Position numbers and translations under genes: made by a program
Assembly (NCBI RefSeq): GCF_014898815.1
Contig: NW_026515545.1
Span: forward strand, 1,178,001-1,242,000
Source: Panonychus citri
Taxonomy: Eukaryota > Arthropoda > Arachnida > Trombidiformes > Tetranychidae
Length of the DNA: 64,000 nt
Direction: 5' to 3'
Part shown: positions 61,838-64,000 of the stretch, one piece after another
How the letters are laid out: each line of letters opens with the position of its first letter
Numbering within the stretch: the first letter of the stretch is position 1
Notes under the pieces: generated by a model
Seen by the model: only the letters and a program-made list of their open reading frames with translations
Told to the model about the DNA's origin: nothing
Database searches by the model: none

Positions 61838-62267
61838 TCAATAAAATCCACGTCCAAGTCCACCATATCGACCACCACCATAGACACCAGCTCCATATTG
61901 GAAACCAATATTGGCACCGAAACCACCGTAACCAGCACCAGAACCTGAGCCATAACCATTCCCGAAACCATTTCCGAAACCGTTTCCATAACCACCATAA
62001 GCTGGAGAACCATATCCTCCAAAGCCTTTCATATAAAAGGATTTAATCATCCACATTAATCATCTCACTTCTGGTCGAACACTTTGATTTAATCAATCAC
62101 TTACCTGGATTATTGTATCCATTGTATCCACGATAACCACCATTGGCACCATATCTTAACCCAGCGAATCCACCATAACGGAAGTTACCATATCCCATAT
62201 TATTGTTGAGAAAATTTTGAGCAGAAACCATGGCAATTAAAGTAACAAATACTACAAGAAATTTCAT
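61838..62267 (-). CDS. Small secreted Gly/Tyr-rich protein
   Basis: Two exons, 62267-62105 and 62025-61838, joined in phase 1 across a 79-bp intron (CCAG|GTAAGT ... ATGAAAG|GC) to give 116 aa. A signal peptide MKFLVVFVTLIAMVSA is clear, with likely cleavage before QNFL. The mature part is built of GY, GF and GGYG motifs, ends GGGRYGGLGRGFY and has no cysteine. Such composition occurs in arthropod cuticle proteins, silk-like proteins and Gly-rich antimicrobial peptides of chelicerates; the sequence alone does not decide among these. Minus-strand frames starting at 62056 read through the intron and are not the real start. Confidence 0.85.
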
Positions 62268-62375
62268 TTTGATGAAAGTAAAAGAGTTGGAACTTGCTTT
62301 GGAAGCTAAGATTGGTCAAACAAATACGATTTAAGATTAAACTTGAAATGATATTGGTTGACATTCATCACTTGG

Positions 62376-62384
62376 CTTTTTATA
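62376..62384 (-). promoter_or_regulatory. TATA box of the Gly/Tyr-rich protein gene
   Basis: TATAAAAAG on the minus strand, about 110 bp upstream of the ATG at 62267. A strong TATA box suits a tissue-specific, highly expressed secreted protein (inference). Confidence 0.55.
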
Positions 62385-64000
62385 CTGACACTTTCTGGAC
62401 AAGGAAATTAAAGGATACACTTGATAATGAGGAGGATTCGTTCAATTTAATTGTCTGAATAACAACGTGTTCAACTCCTTCAATTGTCAACGCCCGATTT
62501 TAATTCATCATAACGCTTGACCACAATTTAAAAAAAAAGTGAGAGATTAACATCAAAACGAAAAGAAAGAAAAACAAAAGATCAAGTTTACAATCGAAGT
62601 TCGAAACTTTTTCCCAATCATATAACCAATGTTAGTTTACCACAATCATTGAGAGCGAATTACCTGAAGGAGGTTGACATTCATTCAATAACCTGACAGA
62701 ATTTCATATTAATTCATCAATAATATCGTATTCATATTTTCCTCCAAATTTACTTGGCTACCGAAAGTTAATCCAGTTAACCATCGGAGTCCAATCCAAA
62801 GTCCAAGAAGCAATTATCATGCTCAACGAATGCAACTTTAAGTTATCCACACAATTTAATCCAATCAATATTCATCTCATTTCCAATAATGACAATCAAA
62901 TGGTCAACATGGTGTTATCCTTAAATTCAGAATTTGTATCGCAAATCAAATCAATAATGATACAGTAACAATCAAATTGATCTTTGAAGACGGAACCATT
63001 TTGTAGTTAAATAATGTAAGTTTTCAAGGCTTAATTTTTTTACCTTTACTCTTGACAATTTACTAATCACAATTTACTTTCTCTTTCAGAAATCTGTAGT
63101 TCAACTATTGATGGCGCTTGAATGAGATAATTAAAGCAATTAAAGAGGCTCCAATAGTTAAATTGTTTCTGTTATTTCGCAATCGTTTTTGTTTTAATCG
63201 AGAGTTAATTAAGGACTAATTGTCAACTAAACAATTAACTTTAATAACCTGAGAATCTAATCATCCTGAAGCAACAACGACACTAAATGAAAGACATTAA
63301 ATGATTTTGGTTAACTGGTTTTGTTATTCAATCTACATGACATGACCTTGGCACTTTGATGGAAACAAAGTGAACAATTAAATTTGATTATAATACAATT
63401 TCTCATAAAAAAGTCATGATTAACACCTTAAGTTAATTGTTTAACTAATTTATTGGTTTTTTATTATAATTTATCAATTATCTCGGTTATAAATTTAAAC
63501 CTAATCAATTAGCTAATTAGTTACTACCGGTTTCTTATTTATCTTGATCTTTTTGATCAAAACAATTAAGAATCAATTAATTAATTTATTGATTAACTAA
63601 AAACGACTGGTGTTAATTAACTATTCAAACTAATTGTTATACTTACCTTAATAATGTGAGAAATTGTTTAATCTAGATAAGGTTAACAGATATCATTACA
63701 ATTAATCAAAAATTTAAACTCGATTGATTATGATTTATGAATCTAATTAGTTAATTAACCTTGTAGACAATTAGATAACAATCAAAAACATAACAATTTC
63801 TGACAATTGAACAAAAAATTCAATTTTAAAAGTACTGATGAAAAATTGTTAATGAACAATTTAAATAATCAAACTACTATTTTTAACAATCAATTAATTA
63901 CCAATCATCATCAACAATTCAATTGAAATGATAAAATTAACACTAAATCGCTGATTGGGTTTTAATTGCGTGACACTTATTAGTTAATTGTTTATCAATA
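62385..64000. other. Intergenic AT-rich DNA
   Basis: No gene recognised. The part at 62630-62880 has somewhat more mixed composition, and one plus-strand frame of about 45 codons ends near 62842, but no start, splice or family support was found. From 63150 on it is the CAATTAA/TTAATTG background. Confidence 0.45.

Overview
The window is AT-rich animal nuclear DNA. Genes carry GT-AG introns, encode animal-type proteins (a ladybird-class homeodomain protein, a BRPF scaffold, WAPL) and lie among long non-coding stretches full of microsatellites. Most introns are short (about 60-500 bp) and adenylosuccinate lyase is intronless. An arthropod, perhaps a mite or other chelicerate, is my best guess; that is inference, since nothing here fixes the species.

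Layout. 1-405: the 3' part of TIM22 (+). 622-2059: adenylosuccinate lyase (-), tail-to-tail with TIM22 and broken by two apparent one-base losses in a conserved motif. 3295-7606: a complete six-exon peregrin/BRPF (Br140-like) gene (+), head-to-head with the lyase. 8080-8424: a small inverted gene (-) that copies only the N-terminus of that peregrin, including its start context. 9687-25631: a two-exon ladybird (LBX) homeobox gene (-) with a 14.15 kb intron and a very long low-complexity first exon. 25.6-56.3 kb: a 30.7 kb desert with no recognisable protein gene, but with a pair of related hairpin elements, a 241-bp tandem duplication, long GA/TC and ATC/GAT tracts, short GC-rich palindromes and AP-2-like sites. 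56311-59712: the cohesin release factor WAPL (-), three coding exons plus a probable 5' non-coding exon. 61838-62267: a two-exon gene (-) for a small secreted Gly/Tyr-rich protein. 62.4-64.0 kb: AT-rich, no gene recognised.

The genes do not form a pathway. TIM22 and ADSL are housekeeping genes, the peregrin and WAPL are chromatin and chromosome proteins, and LBX is a developmental regulator. The large LBX intron and the desert upstream of it look like the regulatory landscape of a developmental homeobox gene. The best candidate for something undescribed is the related hairpin pair near 34.2 and 46.8 kb, followed by the peregrin N-terminal mini-gene.
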